A stretch of DNA of 64,000 nucleotides from Adiantum capillus-veneris (GCA_014529385.2 CM043960.1:77647910-77711909); one strand, 5' to 3'; shown: positions 1 through 12,242, counted from the stretch's first letter. Made by a program: numbers and translations. The notes: a model not told the origin generated them from the letters alone.

Positions 1-995
1 AAATGTGAGGGTGATGTACTTCTAATCATTGTCCTATATGTGGATGACATGGTGCTCATTGGACCTAATGAGATGCATATTGCTGATTTTAAGGCTGAAT
101 TAAATTCAACTTTTGAGATGTCAGATTTGGGCCTCTTGTATCATTATTTGGGCATTCAGTTTAAGCAATGTGATGGGGGTATTTCTTTGTGTCAGACAAA
201 GTACATTGAGACATTGCTACATAGATTCGGTCTTGAGGACTGTAAACCTATTGGTACACCTATGGAGATAGGTTTACATATTAATGTTCATGATGTCGGA
301 GACTACTTTGATGTTATCCTCTATTAGCAGGGTGTGGGATTTCTTATTTATGTATGCATTATGAGGCCGAATATTCAGTTTGCAGTCTCACAGATGAGAA
401 GATTTATGCATAGCCCAGGCATTAAGCATTGGTAGGCAGTTAAGCGGATCTTTTGCTACTTGAGTGGCACTAAGCACCTTGGATTTTTTTATCCCAAGGG
501 GCGGTCATTGTTGCCACATTTGCATGCTTTTTCAGATTTTGACTAGGCTGGTTGCTATGACACACGCATGTCCACAAGTGGTTTTTGCTTCATGCTTGGC
601 AACTCATGCATATCATGGTTAAGTAAGAAGCATCCTACTATGGCCACTTCTACTTGTGAAGCTGAGTACATGGTAGCTTTCACAACTACGACTGAGTGTG
701 TTTGGCTTAGACACCTCACAACATTGATTAGGGTGTTGGACAGCAGTCTGCCACCACTATCTACACTAACAGTCAGAGCGTGTTGGCAGTTGCGAGAAAT
801 CTAGTAGTTCATGATCACACAAAGCACATTGAGGTGCATTATCATTATGTCAAGGAGAGACTCTCTGCAAGAGAGATCAACTTGGCTTATGTGCCAACAC
901 AGGACAACCTCATTCATCTATTCACTAAGACTTTACCTCATGAGAAGTTCGAAGCTTTTTACAAAGCTTTGGACTTACTTCTCTTTGAGGATTGA
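1..995 (+). pseudogene. Copia family-1 polyprotein, 3' part (RT end and RNase H), decayed
   Basis: Reverse transcriptase and RNase H end of a Ty1/Copia polyprotein; the 5' part lies outside the window. The catalytic motif YVDDM sits near position 40-54, followed by the Copia-typical block MSDLGLLYHYLGIQF. The RNase H part shows STSGFCFML, SWLSKKHPTM and CEAEYM, and after a frameshift near 780 the block KHIEVHYHYVKERL. In-frame stops at about 325, 433 and 544 plus the frameshift show it cannot make a working protein. The second copy of the same family at 37291-41870 shares long stretches of this protein, e.g. IQFKQCDGG. The family assignment is firm; the element is certainly defective. Confidence 0.93.
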
Positions 996-1073
996 TCACA
1001 TTTCATAGGGCTTGGCAGTTCCCTATACATTGAGTGACAGCTCTTGTTCACCACATCACTCCCAGGGGGGATT

Positions 1074-1301
1074 TGTTGATATGATATGGTAGTGATGTGT
1101 GTGAACACACTTAGGACCGCCGGGGACTTTTTCCCTCACTAAGAGGTTTTTTCCCCCCGTGCATTGTATATATGCCCACTCTGATTTCTAGGGCATCTTA
1201 TCTTTGTACTTGCACACTAAGTAATACTACATCTTGTTGTGTGCTCTTGAGATTCTTCTTCTCCAAGCTTTGTGTGCATTCTTGCAACCTTAATTCCAAC
1301 A
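1074..1301 (+). repeat. 3' LTR of Copia family 1
   Basis: The polypurine tract AGGGGGGA (1064-1071) is followed at 1074 by TGTTGATATG, and the repeat ends with TTCCAACA at 1301, giving 228 bp bounded by TG...CA. It matches the 5' LTR at 37291-37497 throughout, including GAACACACTTAGGACCGCC and CACACTAAGTAATAC. The preceding RNase H reading frame fixes the orientation. The last bases are set by the TG/CA rule and by comparison with the second copy. Confidence 0.88.
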
Positions 1302-1982
1302 TGATTGTCAATCTACCTGGTAAATACATAAGCCTTCCTTCCAATGTCTAATTGGTGATTAATAATTATGTACGGTGACGTTGAATCAGTGATTGATGTT
1401 TCATGCTTCGGTTTCATTCATAGCTGCATTTAAGTTTTAGAGTCTCATCGTGACATTGTAATCACTCTGATTGATAGAGTCAACTATTTAAAAAGTCCAT
1501 CCTCAAAGATCACGTATCAAAGCAAATACAAAGAAACTTGTGGCAAATGTATCGATACATTTATGATGTTATCAATGTTTGTGTAAGCCATTCACTATTG
1601 ATACCTAAGTATATGCAAACTAAGACAGCAAGGTCTTCAATTTGCAAAAAATCCACAAATTTTGATTCAAGGTCCTTCAATAACCACCATCATGCATAGC
1701 TATACCAAACACATTGCACACTCCCAAAAGTAGGTTTATACTTCTAGTACCCATTTAGTAGAGGTGTGTTTGTGTTTCACGATCTATAACACAGAAGATA
1801 TAACAAAACAATTTATTAAACACAAATGTATGACTTAAGAGTTCTTCTGTTGTTAGAATAAATTATTTTATTAAGATGCATCAATCTTTTTTAACTTGAA
1901 TGATACCTTGTGCTCCTCTTAGTAAACTAACACTCATGTCTAGGTTTGAGTACCAGTTGTTCATGCACATAATCGAGTTTGC
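1302..1982. other. no gene seen
   Basis: AT-rich DNA downstream of the Copia LTR. No coding similarity, RNA gene or repeat structure was recognised. Confidence 0.5.
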
Positions 1983-2520
1983 TCTCAAGAAGCTTGCGAG
2001 CATGCAACATGATGAATGTGACACGATTCAATAACAACCGCCATTGCATTATTCCCTACAGAAGACTCTTTGGAATGTCCTTTGCCATTGTAGGATGCAT
2101 CTTCTCCTTGGATCCATTCCATGTCCTAACAATAGACATATTAGCATCAACAAGAACCTAGGAAATGAGCTTTCTACTGTTAATAGCAAGAGAGAAGATG
2201 AAACTAGTCGATGGATTCGAGGTGCATCAAAGACACTACAACATACCACTGCACTCAAGCAACTTGCGAGCATGACACACGATGAATGTGACACGATTCA
2301 ATAGCAACTGCCACTACATTATTCCCTATAGAAGACTCTTTGGAATGTCCTTTGCCATTAGAAGATGCATCTTCTTCTTGGAGCCATTACATGTCCTGAC
2401 AATAGACATATTAGCATCACAAGAACCTAGGAAAAGAGCTTTCCATTGTTAATAGCAAGAGAGAAGATGAAACTAGTCAATGGATACGAGGTGCATCAAA
2501 GACACTACAACATACCACTA
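1983..2520. repeat. tandem duplication, unit about 270 bp
   Basis: Two adjacent copies, 1983-2252 and 2253-2520. Landmarks repeat 270 bp apart: CTTGCGAGCATG at 1993 and 2263, followed in both by GATGAATGTGACACGATTC, GAAGACTCTTTGGAATGTCC and GACACTACAACATACCACT. The copies differ at scattered positions, so the duplication is not recent. No reading frame is conserved between them. The source is unknown. Confidence 0.9.
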
Positions 2521-2765
2521 CCGGAAGATGAGGAATCCCTCACAAAAAACATCTCAAAGAAACAAATGTCAAAATTCCAACCACATTCACTTATTGCACA
2601 ACAATGACAAACTTTTAGTGCTGCTTTGATAAAGAAAAAATTTCAACATTTGAAGAACTCAAGAAATGCAATTACTAAAGTTGATGGGACATACACTCAT
2701 GTTATTTTTAATTTGTCATTGTATGGAAGCTTTGAGGAAATGAAGTGTGCACTAGTTTATTTACT

Positions 2766-3430
2766 GTAACCGAATGTGTGTCAAAATTTTAACGGTCCCA
2801 ATTAAGAATAGTTTATATTGCAGTGAAAGCATTCAAATGAAAAATGTGTAAAAGAATGTAAGCTTTTTGTTGATCGTCACGGCAACTCGTTGGAGGTTGT
2901 TGTGTCATTGACATCATCTTGACAATGCTCTCACCTCCCCACAAGAAACCAATTAGAAGTGCTAGTTGATGAGGATGATTTCAAACTTGAATGTGTCAAG
3001 GTACATTAGAGCCTTCTTGTGAAGTACAAATCGTGAAGGTCCTCGTTGTCCAAATCATCTAAGTTGGGGGCACGACTCCCTTCAAAGGAACCATTAATGT
3101 AACCGAATATGTGTAAAAATTCCAACAGCCCCAATCAGAATAGTTTACTACAGTGAGAGCATTCAAATGAAAAACTCATTAAAAAATGTAAGTTTTTTGT
3201 TGATCGTGGTGGTAGCTCATTTGGAGCTTGTTGTGTCATTGACATCATCTTTTGTTTCTTGTGGGGAGGTGAGGGCATTGTCAATGGCAAATTAGAAGTG
3301 CTAGTTGACAAGGATGATTTTAAACTAGGAAGGTGTTAGGGTACAATAGTGCCATCTTGTGAAGTACAAATCTTGAAGGTCCTCTTTGTCTACATCGTCT
3401 AAGTTGGGGGCAAGACTCCCTTCAAAGGCA
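2766..3430. repeat. tandem duplication, unit about 333 bp, with an inner inverted segment
   Basis: Copy 1 is 2766-3098 and copy 2 is 3099-3430; both start GTAACCGAAT and end in GACTCCCTTCAAAGG. A segment of about 30 bp is in opposite orientation in the two copies: copy 1 reads GACAATGCTCTCACCTCCCC near 2920, while copy 2 reads GGGGAGGTGAGGGCATTGTC near 3260. Flanking sequence is colinear. No coding content was recognised. Confidence 0.88.
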
Positions 3431-4241
3431 CTAGTGTTTTTTTCTGTTGAAGGAGGGGAGGGTTTTGATGCTTCAGATGAATGTGTCGATGACATGGATT
3501 TTGAGAACAATGAAGATGAGGACATGTTGGACCTAAAGAGAAAGAAAACAAAGTAGTCAATGATTGGTTTTTGTTTTTTAGCGTGATGCTAGTGTACATC
3601 AAAGATTGAGTATACATTGAAATAGTTTTTCATTTGAATTGGAAAGTATGACATTTTGTGGCACTGAATTTAGTGAACATCTAAGATTTAGCATACATTG
3701 AAGACAAAGCATCCTAACTGGAGAGTAAAGTATTTTTCTCTATTGCATGTATTGCAAATTCGGGGACTGTGTCAGGAAGCATATAATGGCAAATCAAGAT
3801 TCAGTAATCCTAAGTGAATTTTGATATGACTTCTTGGGAAAATATGGACAAAGGTGAGACATAAAGTTGTTTAGTTGGAAAACATTGACAAAGCTACTTA
3901 GTTGGAAAGCATGGACAAATGTGACATAGAAGGACATATATGAACAACACAACCCTGGCTGCATAACCAATTTATATTAGAGAGAGATGTCTGTGTTTGT
4001 GAGATGGAATAAAAGGTGGGTTGGGGGGGTGGGGGGTTGGGGGTGGGGGTTTGATTTGTTATATCACTCTACAATCACACAAACCATCATAAAATTTTTA
4101 TTATTGTTTTTGGCTTTTTCAATGCAAGAGTTTTTATTGGTACCAAGTAGTATCCTTTCGGATGGGACGTGGAAAGAGGGATCGATCACAAAACCCTCCC
4201 CCACACAGACACGTAGGCTAAGCAATCACGATACCTTGCAC

Positions 4242-4245
<4 letters not shown>
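3431..4245. other. no gene seen
   Basis: AT-rich DNA with a G-rich run near 4020-4050. Nothing recognisable was found. Confidence 0.5.
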
Positions 4246-4284
<39 letters not shown>

Positions 4285-4300
4285 AAAAAACACACACTTG
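4246..4300. repeat. poly-C/poly-A tract
   Basis: A run of about 28 C is followed directly by about 16 A and then CA repeats. Similar C-then-A junctions occur at about 53137 and 53433. Confidence 0.95.
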
Positions 4301-4364
4301 CATTTACTAGTCCATTTAAAAATTTGATTTTTTCCGTATTTTGTTGGTAACCCTTAAGTTTCTA

Positions 4365-4460
4365 AGAGCATTATCGGGGAGTTTGGCGTACGCGCTTGAG
4401 TGTGTGTAGTGTGTAGTGGGGTGTGTGGATTCAAACCCCCCTGATATCAATTAAAAACAA
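4365..4460 (+). repeat. possible tRNA-derived SINE, 3' part
   Basis: GGATTCAAACCCC (about 4428) resembles a pol III B box, and the sequence ends GATATCAATTAAAAA. The same tail occurs near 53733-53747 behind another B-box-like motif (AGCTTCAAGTCC). The A box here is unclear and no target-site duplication was found. A chance A-rich tail is possible. Confidence 0.35.
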
Positions 4461-4466
4461 AATAAA

Positions 4467-4612
4467 AAAACTCACTAATGTGAGTATGGCTATAAAAAAA
4501 AAAGAGTTTTTAACAGCATTATCCAAATTCTATCCAAGTTTTTTATAGCCATACTCACTAATGTGAGTATGGCTAAAAAAAAAAAAAGTTTTTAACAGCA
4601 TTATCCAAATTC
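4467..4612. repeat. small inverted-repeat (MITE-like) element plus partial tandem copy
   Basis: GTGAGTATGGCTATAAAAAA is followed about 55 bp later by its reverse complement TTTTTTATAGCCATACTCAC, so the segment can fold back on itself. Half of it (GAGTATGGCT, A-run, AACAGCATTATCC, AAATTCTATC) is then repeated in tandem. No coding capacity. It resembles a small foldback element, but a clean target-site duplication could not be assigned. Confidence 0.55.
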
Positions 4613-4621
4613 TATCAGGTT

Positions 4622-4623
<2 letters not shown>

Positions 4624-4670
<47 letters not shown>

Positions 4671-4671
4671 A

Positions 4672-4706
<35 letters not shown>
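4624..4706. repeat. (CT)n then (CA)n microsatellite
   Basis: About 42 bp of CT repeat changes through ACTCACTCA into about 34 bp of CA repeat. Confidence 0.97.
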
Positions 4707-4708
<2 letters not shown>

Positions 4709-7700
4709 CTAGCTCCGCAAATGGAAGGGCTTGCAGGTGCGATGTCGGTGGCCTGCCTTCTCCCATATTCTCCCCCGTGCCCTGGCGTACAAAGAAATCA
4801 TTTGTATAACTTTCTTATCCCACTTACAAATCTTATTAACCTATATATCACATGAAAGCTCTTGATGAGTAGAATCTAAATTTACCATGTCTGACAAATT
4901 TAGTACTCGTTTGCAAAAATTTTACACCCTTTAAGGAATATTGTGATATCAAATCTCTTAGAGGGTCCTTTTGAGACCCCAAAACTTCCCTAATGAAAAG
5001 ACGTTTGCCCTAGTCAAAGATTATTTTATCAACCTACATTGTTTGGATACACAAGTTTACTAACACTAATTGAATTTTTCAAAGAAAAATAGCTGGATAT
5101 TTATGTAGATCTCATTACTTCAAAGCTTCCCAAATTGAAATGAATGAACTATTCTTTTAGGATAGTAGATGTGGAATAGTTTAATAAAGTTATTTTTACT
5201 AGAGAAAATAGAAAACTATTTAATCTTGCTAGGGTATTTATTACATAAGTATTATTCTAAGTTGGAGATATAGTGTTAGATAAAGGTAAAATGTTATACA
5301 GTCATTTTTTAACAGATATATTTTAAAATATGATGCCACTTTGCAAACGAGTATACTAAACATTCATACTTTAATTATTTACCAAATAGAGCATATCATA
5401 GGCATGGCACGCTTCATAAGTATGTGTGTTCCAATTCCCAATATAATTTGGAGGAATACCCACCATGTTTAGAATTTACTTATCATAATTTCAACTATTG
5501 GATTTAATTCATTCATTTTGATGTATATCATGATATTAGCGTGCATAAATTTTGCTACTATGATGGGCTCAAAATTGAGAAGATGCAATTGGTCATTATA
5601 GGAAGCTTAAAAATGACAAATATCAGGAGAGAGCATTATAAATAGACAACATAACATAATTTCTTTTAACGATAAAAACAAAGTAGTATTTCAAGAAGGT
5701 GACTTTGTTTTCTTTCCAGTGTACACATAGAAAGTAGGAGACTCTGTAGAATTTTTGCCCAAAATTGATAATGCCATATCCTATAGGGTTGTGTCACACA
5801 ATGGTGATATCAAATCAGTCTTAAGAGAAGCAAACATTGCATATCCTTAGGGAGCAAGGAAAAAGCCAATAGAATAGATTGACTCTTTTTTTTTTTTTTG
5901 GCAATGATCATTTTAATCACAATCTTCTTTAACTAATACAGACAACTCCAACCAGGGAATAATGCTGATGTAGGGGAGAAACCAATTCCAGTATTTCGTT
6001 ATCAATGTCATCTACCCAAATGACAAACACAAGAGAAAAACCTTGTTCATAATCAATGCATCAACATAATGGCTCATGCAAATAGATTACAAAATAGAGG
6101 ACATTTACCTTCAATATAGCAAAATAGACGCTATAAAGAAAACCTCAATAAGGTTTAGAAGCAAGCACACAAACTCCATCTTTACCCCACATATCTTGAC
6201 ATGATCTTTCTTTACAAGACTTCACAAGAATATTAGCTACATATTTTAATGGGAACCTCACTATCAAGTCATCTCACTACCAAATCTACTAAGTGTATAA
6301 TAAATAGAGATGCTCTGCATGCAGATTCAACAAGAAAGAGGTGTGACGATTAAAACATAATGTAAAAAAAAAAGAATCTAATCTAGCTGATAAAACAATC
6401 CAAAAAGAATCTAATCTAGATAGAGAACCATAAAATTATCAAAGAGGTTCATAAGATTATCAAGGAGTGTTAAAAAGTTATAATTTTCCTTCAACTTACC
6501 AGATCAGTGGTCCCAATTCAACCTCTATTAGCTCTTAGTATGCTTCCAAACATAGAAGAGAGCTATTTAATGAGTGTGATCTTTATTGTGAAAAATCCAA
6601 AAAGAATTGAGGAGCAAAAGATCTCTACAAGTTTGTAGAGGAAAATTGGATTATTGAAGCAAAGCTAAATGTGGAAGGACTCCAACAAGTCATGCAAGGC
6701 TATTAAAGTACACCTGACAAAGAATCTTAGCTACATATTTCAAAGGACACATCACTATCAAATCTCCTAAGTGTACAGTAAATAGAGATTTTATGCATGC
6801 ATTGCACAAGACTAAGGTGCAACAAGTAAAACATAAGATCACAAAAAAAAGAATCTAATCTAGCTGATAAAACAATCCAACAACACATGCTAGTTTATAT
6901 TACTAACAATTAGTCATTTTTTGTGTCAATGTGATATGTGATGAAAGATAATATGGGAGGGATAACAAAAATGCCATCATCCTAGTTGTTTGCAAATCCA
7001 AAGAGATAGATGACATCTTTGATGGAGAAGCTTTGGTTCACCTGTTCCCAACAATGCTAAGAGAGGCTTGGGAATCCATTATTTATTACAAATAAGCTCA
7101 ATATTACATATGCAAATGAAAAGCTTGCATAATCTCTTGGCTTTATCAAGGATTTACATAATAGTTATGTATTGCGCTAATGGAATTTTTAGTGGACATA
7201 TTACAAACTTATTTTTGGAAAGCCATTCTTTAAGAAGCCTTGCAAGTTACATTGCATGAGTGGGAAAAGAATAAGATAAACATTTAGTATTAATGGTAAG
7301 CCATGCATGCACATTAACTTAAAGACAAGAAGTGAAAATCCTATAGTTGGAAGTTTCTTGAGAAAAAAATTAGATAGATCTTAGAAAAAGAGGCTAGATC
7401 ATGTCATAGGTAATATTATTCCCAATCTCATGCCCAAAGATCTACTGGTGTTTAAAGATTTGGCCACCTCTCATGATCACTTTAGACATTATATGATCGA
7501 AACTGATCACAATATGAGATGAAGGGCTTTGGGCTGACATAGCGTCCATGTAAAGAGATTGCAATGTTAGACATGAATGTTTGAGTCTATGAACGATCAA
7601 TCTATTAGGGACTAAACTGGATAGATCTATCAATGATTTAACACTAAATAAGCACCACTAGGAGATGCCAAAGATGGTAAAATCAATAGAGATACAAGAA

Positions 7701-8279
7701 TGTATAAATGTAATTTTGTAAGATATCACTAAACAAAAGAAATCTGGTTTAAATAAATTATAAAAATTAAAACCTATCATGACTTTTTATTATGATTAAG
7801 GTGAGTCGTCTTTGATCTTAGACTTATTTAAAGCAGAAAAAACCATATGAATCAAAACAAAGTGGAAAAGGTTAGCACAAGATAGAAGCAAGAAGACATT
7901 AGTAGATAGTGAAATAATCCACAAGAAATTAACAAGATGCTCTCACAATGAGAGCTATTTTTCTTTAAGAGTTTTAGGATACTTCTATAAGGATAACACA
8001 CCGAATAGTAGAATGAAACTATTGAAACCAAGGAGAAAGAATAGCTACTTCAGCATTTAAAAGAGTTTAAGATTTCCCAATTTCTTTGATTAAGTTTACA
8101 TATTAAAGATGCTCCACATAAGGTGTTTTAATGGATAGTTCTAATGATTTCAAGTGCATGCAAAGTCAACAACCAAAGGACATTTTTTGATAAATCCAAA
8201 ATTTTCAAAGGTAGTGAAATAGGATAAAACAATTATTAGCTTTATTCATTAAAATTGAATTGGGTGTCTTACATCATCA
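4707..8279. other. AT-rich decayed DNA, no intact gene
   Basis: No convincing reading frame. One stretch at 5670-5840 reads on the plus strand as FQEGDFVFFPVYT then, after a stop, KVGDSVEF, which loosely recalls the C-terminal region of Gypsy integrases; this is weak. A segment around 6225-6400 recurs at about 6720-6885 with strong divergence; shared blocks include TTAGCTACATATTT and GAATCTAATCTAGCTG. The rest is unidentified. Confidence 0.5.
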
Positions 8280-9700
8280 TTGTTCCATAGACAATGTCAA
8301 GATTAGGGTATGTGTGGATCTATATAAGTTCAATGGTATCACACAAAGAGAATAAACTAATATTTGCCTCTTACACTAAATATCTATATAGGTAGATTTC
8401 TTCAAAGGATATAATAAGGTGAAAATAATCCCTTGCCATGATCTCAAAGAGGCATATTTTAAGAGTTCTTGCAAGAATCTTTAAAAATTTTGTTGTCTAT
8501 ACACCATATTTTGTGGAACATCTAGAGGCACTAAAAGTTCTCTAGAGTTGTAGACTTTATAAGATTTCATTCTCAGTTGTAACAAGTGCCAAGTTTAAGT
8601 GAACGACGTGATCAGTATTGCGTGTATTTTTATCCAAAATGCATAAATTAAGATAAAGTTAATTTTGGTTTCACTTGTCCCATTTAGTTCTAGGTTGTTC
8701 AAAAGGTTCCAAGACATGTGGGCGATTATAAAAGCTTTATTTTATTATTTGCTAATATAAAAAGGACTCTAAATTGTGAGGTCATATTTCATGATTGTGT
8801 AGATGCCTGAAATTTAAGTTTACATATGAGCATAAACTAGATCTACAATTAGCTTTGCTAATAATAACGTAATGATGATGAAGTTAACTATATTGGTACA
8901 AAATGAAAACTATCAGGTATGGTTTCCCATGTGCAAAAAATCTATTATTTTTATGCAAACAAAATATATGTATCTTACGTAGATAGATCATAAATATTAA
9001 ATTTCTATGTAGCCAAATAGCTATTTACTACTGACCACACTAGCCAGTGGCTTTGCTCCTTATTTCTTTAGAATTTGATTTTGAAGTTGTAGGTGTCTCT
9101 GACAGAATCCATGTATAAATAGATCAATTTCCAAGGATACCAAAGAGCGAACCCCTTACAAGGGTGAACTATTATCTACTTAATGCTGCTCAAGTTTTTA
9201 TTTTTCATTCTATTCTCTAATAGACTATGGAAATTATAGAATTTATTTTTTCAAAAATTTAAACACACAATCCAATTTTAAAAGATAGAATAAAAGACTA
9301 ATTTGCAGTTCAATGCCATGCCAATTGACTATATGGTAGATATACACAAGAAAGACATCCGTAATCTCCACCATTGGTGCTCTTATGAGGATGAATTTAC
9401 CAAGTGCACGCAAGAGTCATGAGAGGTAATTTTGAGATAAAATTGAAGTCTCAAAAAATGATTTGTAGTGGATTTTGTGGCCTACCTTATTAAGGCATGC
9501 AACAAGATATGTTAGCAACTACGACATTAGCAAGTTTCATGTGCTAGAGTAATAGATAGAGGTCTCTTTGCAAATATCATTGTCATCAAACTTTTGAGAA
9601 ATGGGAAATTGATTTTTTTCTTCCTATGGAGCCACCAAGAGCACTCAATCTAGATATCTATTGGTTGGATTCAACTATGAAAACCAATATAACCCAAGGT
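8280..9700 (+). pseudogene. heavily decayed Gypsy pol (RT, RNase H, integrase traces)
   Basis: Traces appear in the right order on the plus strand. Near 8300 the reading VKIRVCVDLYKFNGITQR matches the RT motif that normally reads KIRVCVD..NLN..T. Near 8490-8620 the reading EHLEALKVL, stop, SCRLYKIS resembles the RT segment after YVDD. Near 9040-9110 SQWLCSL and LEFDFEVV resemble the end of RNase H. Near 9460-9680 a GFWWP-like zinc-binding trace precedes NWEIDFF-like sequence and LDIYWLDSTMKT, resembling the start of the integrase core. Many stops and frameshifts. The order of traces is the main support; each alone is weak. Confidence 0.55.
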
Positions 9701-9753
9701 TTTAGAAATGTAAGTGTATTAAAATATGGTTGTCTAATTTGGCTACCCTTTGG

Positions 9754-9981
9754 AAATTTTGTCTAAGAATACACACTTCTTTAGTGAGATAATAAAATAT
9801 TGTCGGAATATACAGTATGTCGCCCACTAACTATTTGCAAGAAAATTGTCTAGGTAAAAGCTTCAAGAAATTTTGTCTAAGAATACACACTTCTTTAGTG
9901 AGATAATAAAACATTGTCAGAATATATAGTATGTCGCCCACTAACTATTTGCAAGAAAATTGTCTAGGTACAAGCTTCAAC
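9754..9981. repeat. tandem duplication, unit 114 bp
   Basis: Copies 9754-9867 and 9868-9981 are almost identical, both starting AAATTTTGTCTAAGAATAC and ending near AAGCTTCAA. They differ at only a few positions, so this is younger than the surrounding decay. Confidence 0.93.
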
Positions 9982-10339
9982 AAAATACTAATTAATACAC
10001 TTAAGAATAAAGTGGTAGAATCCAACCCTGATTATCTGCAAGAAATCCAGGCAACAAAACTATAGGCTTATGTTACCACACAACAGTCAAAGTGGATTTA
10101 AGACAAATTCCATTAAGGTCAACCTAAGGTCTGAAAGTAATTTTGCTAGGTAATTTCTTAATACATAGTTTTAAGGTGGCTATGAAAGTACATTGGTTCA
10201 AATTAGAATGAGCTAACTACCTCATCACGCTAGAAAAACTTGATAAGATTTTGATGGATTGCACTATAAGAGACAATAGTTGACAAATGCATGAATGATT
10301 GAAAAAGAGACAATATTGGTCTGACAATCACGTAGCACG
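9982..10339. other. no gene seen
   Basis: Non-coding DNA up to the truncation point of Gypsy element A at about 10340. Confidence 0.45.
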
Positions 10340-10699
10340 CTTGAACTCACTTGGTCTATCTTCTATTTTCACACAGTAGCAGTCCATACCATCTTTATAG
10401 ATCTTGGCACCTTGCTTGTTGTCATATTGATACTTGATGAACAATAGCTTCATTGTGGCCGAAGGGTTTGATGGTCATGCTGCCATGTTTTCTCTTTCGT
10501 TCAGGTTTAAATGTCCCAAGTGTGCCGTGAAATACTCGTAAGATCTCTCTGAAGAAGTATCGGAAATACTTTCTTCAAGGATCGGCTCTAACGGTCGTAC
10601 TACACCTTGGTTTACAGTCTCCTCCATTGATAAAACACTTGCTTGATCTGCTAAATTTTGGTGTTGGTTGTTGATTTGTTTTCCCGATCTCAAAAACAT
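10340..10699 (-). pseudogene. gag start of Gypsy element A, truncated
   Basis: Starts at 10699 with MFLRSGKQINNQ and runs through SDTSSERSYEYF and HLNLNERENMAA, then an in-frame stop. Beyond it, in the same frame, SNPSATMKLLFIKYQYDN and GAKIYKDGMD follow up to about 10340. Element B has SDTSSERSYEIF and HLNLNNRENMAAGSSNPS at the same place, so the stop replaces a glycine codon. The match ends at EFK and unrelated sequence follows, so the gene is both broken by a stop and cut off. Confidence 0.88.
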
Positions 10700-12241
10700 G
10701 AAGAAAGTGGAATTTACCGATTGAATCCAAACCTCTTACCTGGAGATGGAGTGATCTTCCAACTCTCACGACTGCATGGATTGTTACTTGATCGGTCTGT
10801 GCAAATGAATACACTTGATGGCTATGAGATCACTGTATCATTCCAGCTGTCAGCAGATTCAAAAATTTCACAAGGACATCAACACAATTTTGCTTGCAGA
10901 TTATTGACAGTATGTCCAATTTGGGTTTTGACAACTCCTGATATCTTAAATAGTCTAGGTTTATGAACATGTCAAAAATGAGTCAAATCTGGCATAGAGG
11001 TACACCGATCGAGATCGTAGTACAATGCCCAATTTTGATGAAACTTCACCAGCTTGTTCACTAGGCTATTTGAAAGCTACCCACCAAATACTTTTGTATT
11101 CATACCCCAAAAAGTCAAGCTTTTACCAGTTCTTTGTTTGAAGTGCCTGGTTTTCCAATTTTATCAGTTTGTTTTGGGATATGAAAGCTATCTGGGGTTG
11201 TCCTGTGTACAGGCTCTCCGTCTGTATAGTCTATACCCAATTTGATGTATATGATCCTGATGAGAGTCAATTTCTATGTGAGTATATCAATTTCCGACTT
11301 GGATCAATACTCAGATGATTTGACATGTATTTTGAGGTTTCTAGCTCTTGGTCCTGTATACTTTTATGTTCATATACACCTGAGGATCCCACATATGAAA
11401 TTTGGTCAAAATTTGGCACAGAGGTACACCGATCGCGATCGTAGTACAATGCCCAAATTCAACCAAATTTGGCATGCTTGTAGACACTGATGTTTTAAGG
11501 CTATCCCCCAAGTTTTTTTTGCATTTGGATCACCAAAAGTCAAGTTTTTACAGTTTCTGGGTCTGTCAAGTTAGTTTTACCCAAGTGGCATGATTTCCTT
11601 GATTTTTGATGTTTTTGGGTATGGTTGCTTTAGACAAACTTGTTTAGAGTCTTATTAGGAAGGCACACGTCAAATCTTGTACAATTCTGGCACTGAGGTA
11701 CATCGATCGCGATCGTAGTACCTGGGCCAAATTTGATGAAATTTAGTATGCTCCCTCTGACAAGTGTTTTACAGTGTTTTGTGCTACCACTTGGTGATTT
11801 GAATCAATATCAACATGTTTGGTCAGATTTTCTAAATTTCAGAGTCTTATGGTCCTTTTGCCAAAGTTATGGTTTAACGGTTTCTCGACTCTAACTTTTG
11901 TCCCAAATTTGACTGGAATGTGATTTACTTATCCTACTCCTGAGTAAAGAAATGAAAGAACATAAAGAAATGAATCAAACAAAACAAACAAGATGGATTT
12001 CGGGTGAGATTTCAGTACTCAATCGAATTAGAGAAATTGAAGAGCAAAAATGCTTTGAACACTCTCACTCACAGCTCCCTAAATCTCCTAAGAGAGAATC
12101 TAGCCGGTCCACTGACTCTAGACTCCACTAAGCTCTAAACCCCTCTCTAGCAGCCTAACTGAGGTGTAAAATGGATTTGTGGATCGATCTTCTTTTAAGG
12201 AAGCTAACTGCGCACTTGGTCACTCATCACCTAAGGTGCAT
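10700..12241 (-). other. leader of element A with repeated palindromes
   Basis: An untranslated leader between primer site and gag. It carries near-palindromes with the core CGATCGCGATCG at 11424-11447 and 11697-11722, and a diverged copy with core CGATCGAGATCG at 10999-11023. The outer arms GTAC...GTAC are also symmetric. Each sits in similar text: TTTGGCA or CTGGCA upstream and CCCAAATT or GCCAAATT downstream. No reading frame. Related in position but not in sequence to the palindromes in element B's leader. Confidence 0.8.
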
Positions 12242-12242
12242 T

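Noticed and set aside
4467-4612. CRISPR-like array from repeated GAGTATGGCT units
   Set aside because: Only two or three units, AT-rich, foldback structure, plant genome; a small inverted-repeat element explains it.
5670-5840. Gypsy integrase C-terminal trace
   Set aside because: Only a weak resemblance over about 50 residues with stops; not listed as a separate gene.
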